Assembly: GCA_013043915.1 (NCBI GenBank)
Contig: JABEVH010000287.1
Location: forward strand, 1 to 5,142
DNA: 5,142 nucleotides
From: Pseudomonadales bacterium
GTDB taxonomy: Bacteria > Pseudomonadota > Gammaproteobacteria > Pseudomonadales > Moraxellaceae
Direction: 5' to 3'
Shown: in pieces, positions 4,859 to 5,142 of the stretch
Numbering within the stretch: the stretch's first letter is position 1
Layout: each line of letters begins with the position of its first letter
Translations under genes and position numbers: made by a program
The notes under the pieces: generated by a model
What the model was told of the DNA's origin: nothing
Databases searched by the model: none
Seen by the model: the letters and a program-made list of their open reading frames with translations, nothing else

Positions 4859-5017
4859 CTACCTGCGGATGTGATAGCCCTTCAGCAGGCCCTCCCAGGC
4901 CGAGAAAAGCTCTACTGACTTGGGTGGCTGCTGATAGGGATTGTCGCCATGCCAAGCCTCCATGGGTGTCCAGCCATCCAGGTGCTCCGGCCTTCGACAC
5001 TTAATCGTGCAAACCAT
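4859..5017 (-). pseudogene. C-terminal fragment of an integrase-core (DDE) transposase
   Basis: The last 42 residues before the TAG at 4861-4859 read EHLDGWTPMEAWHG, NPYQQPPKSVELF and SAWEGLLKGYHIRR. This matches the tail of rve-type transposases: the RPHxxLDGxTPxEAW box that follows the catalytic glutamate, then a PPKS segment and a WDGLLTGxxxRR-like end. The catalytic domain is absent. Codons upstream of Glu (5017-4988) keep only RRPEHLDG and the rest is not recognisable, so the sequence is broken near 4988-5020. A tail of another transposase lies just upstream on the same strand. DNA from 4858 down to 4736 may be the 3' flank of this element; I find no gene or clear terminal repeat in it. 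Confidence 0.62.
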
Positions 5018-5050
5018 TGATTCTGTTATGCACGGATTAAAAACGCTACC

Positions 5051-5142
5051 CTACAAAAGGGTCATTTGCTCGCTGGCTGATGGTTTTTTGATGTTCAGGG
5101 CTTGGTAGACCTTGGCTTGTTCCTCAGTAATAGACGACAGAC
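5051..5142 (-). CDS. C-terminal tail of a second transposase-like protein, upstream part outside the window
   Basis: The frame enters from the right edge and ends at a TAG at 5053-5051. The 29 visible residues are rich in ITEEQAKVYQALNIKKP and end EQMTLL. Tails with an (T/S)xEQxxVFxALxIxxP pattern close to the stop occur in IS4/IS1634-type transposases, which is the basis of the call. It is too short for certainty. The adjacent fragment at 4859-5017 is of a different transposase type, so the two are likely nested or neighbouring insertion sequences. The element boundary should lie between about 5020 and 5050; no terminal repeat can be identified from one end alone. Confidence 0.42.
   Translation of the reverse strand, partial: LSSITEEQAKVYQALNIKKPSASEQMTLL

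Noticed and set aside
4773..5000. A 75-codon minus-strand frame overlapping the transposase tail
   Set aside because: A neighbouring frame of the same strand gives the recognisable transposase tail; this one is out of frame with it.
1..5142. CRISPR arrays, tRNA or rRNA genes
   Set aside because: No regularly spaced short repeats and no tRNA- or rRNA-like segments were seen on either strand; the only strong repeats are the three single copies described.

Overview
The window looks like an accessory region of a proteobacterial chromosome or large plasmid, probably beta- or gammaproteobacterial. That is inferred from protein style only: an ArsS-type radical SAM enzyme, a MobF-type relaxase fragment, a ParE-type toxin-antitoxin pair and a DsbA/HCCA-isomerase-like protein. 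No gene here fixes the genus.

Left part (1-1600, minus strand): an operon with an arsenosugar-type radical SAM/Cys-rich protein (arsS), translationally coupled by an ATGA overlap to a TVP38/TMEM64 membrane protein that runs off the left edge. Both look intact as far as they can be seen. They would be the start of an arsenic (arsenosugar) metabolism operon read leftward.

Middle part (1756-3200): a mosaic of debris. A 103-bp repeat (copy A) abuts a fragment of a TraI/TrwC conjugative relaxase-helicase carrying an in-frame internal deletion. Facing it are an apparently intact ParE-type toxin with its antitoxin and the C-terminal tail of a probable XRE-type regulator. Then come a hairpin region holding a perfect DnaA-box sequence and a diverged copy B of the repeat. 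Last is the first 25 codons of a second, diverged arsS with a conserved leader, cut off after the motif DFPEIHRNKLETLQ.

Right part (3288-5142): an intact 373-residue protein with two DsbA/HCCA-isomerase-like thioredoxin-fold modules, read divergently from the arsS remnant. It is followed by a short N-terminal fragment resembling NnrU/isoprenylcysteine methyltransferase membrane proteins. That fragment stops two bases before copy C of the repeat, which is 97% identical to copy A and in the same orientation. The end of the window holds C-terminal fragments of two different transposases on the minus strand.

Reading of the whole: a functional arsS operon sits next to a zone of repeated insertion and deletion that destroyed a second arsS copy and left pieces of a conjugative element. 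The two near-identical repeats bracket about 2.8 kb holding the TA pair and the DsbA-like gene. I see no complete novel defence or mobile system. The most unusual items are the arsS remnant with its conserved leader, the three-copy repeat family, and the double-module DsbA-like protein.
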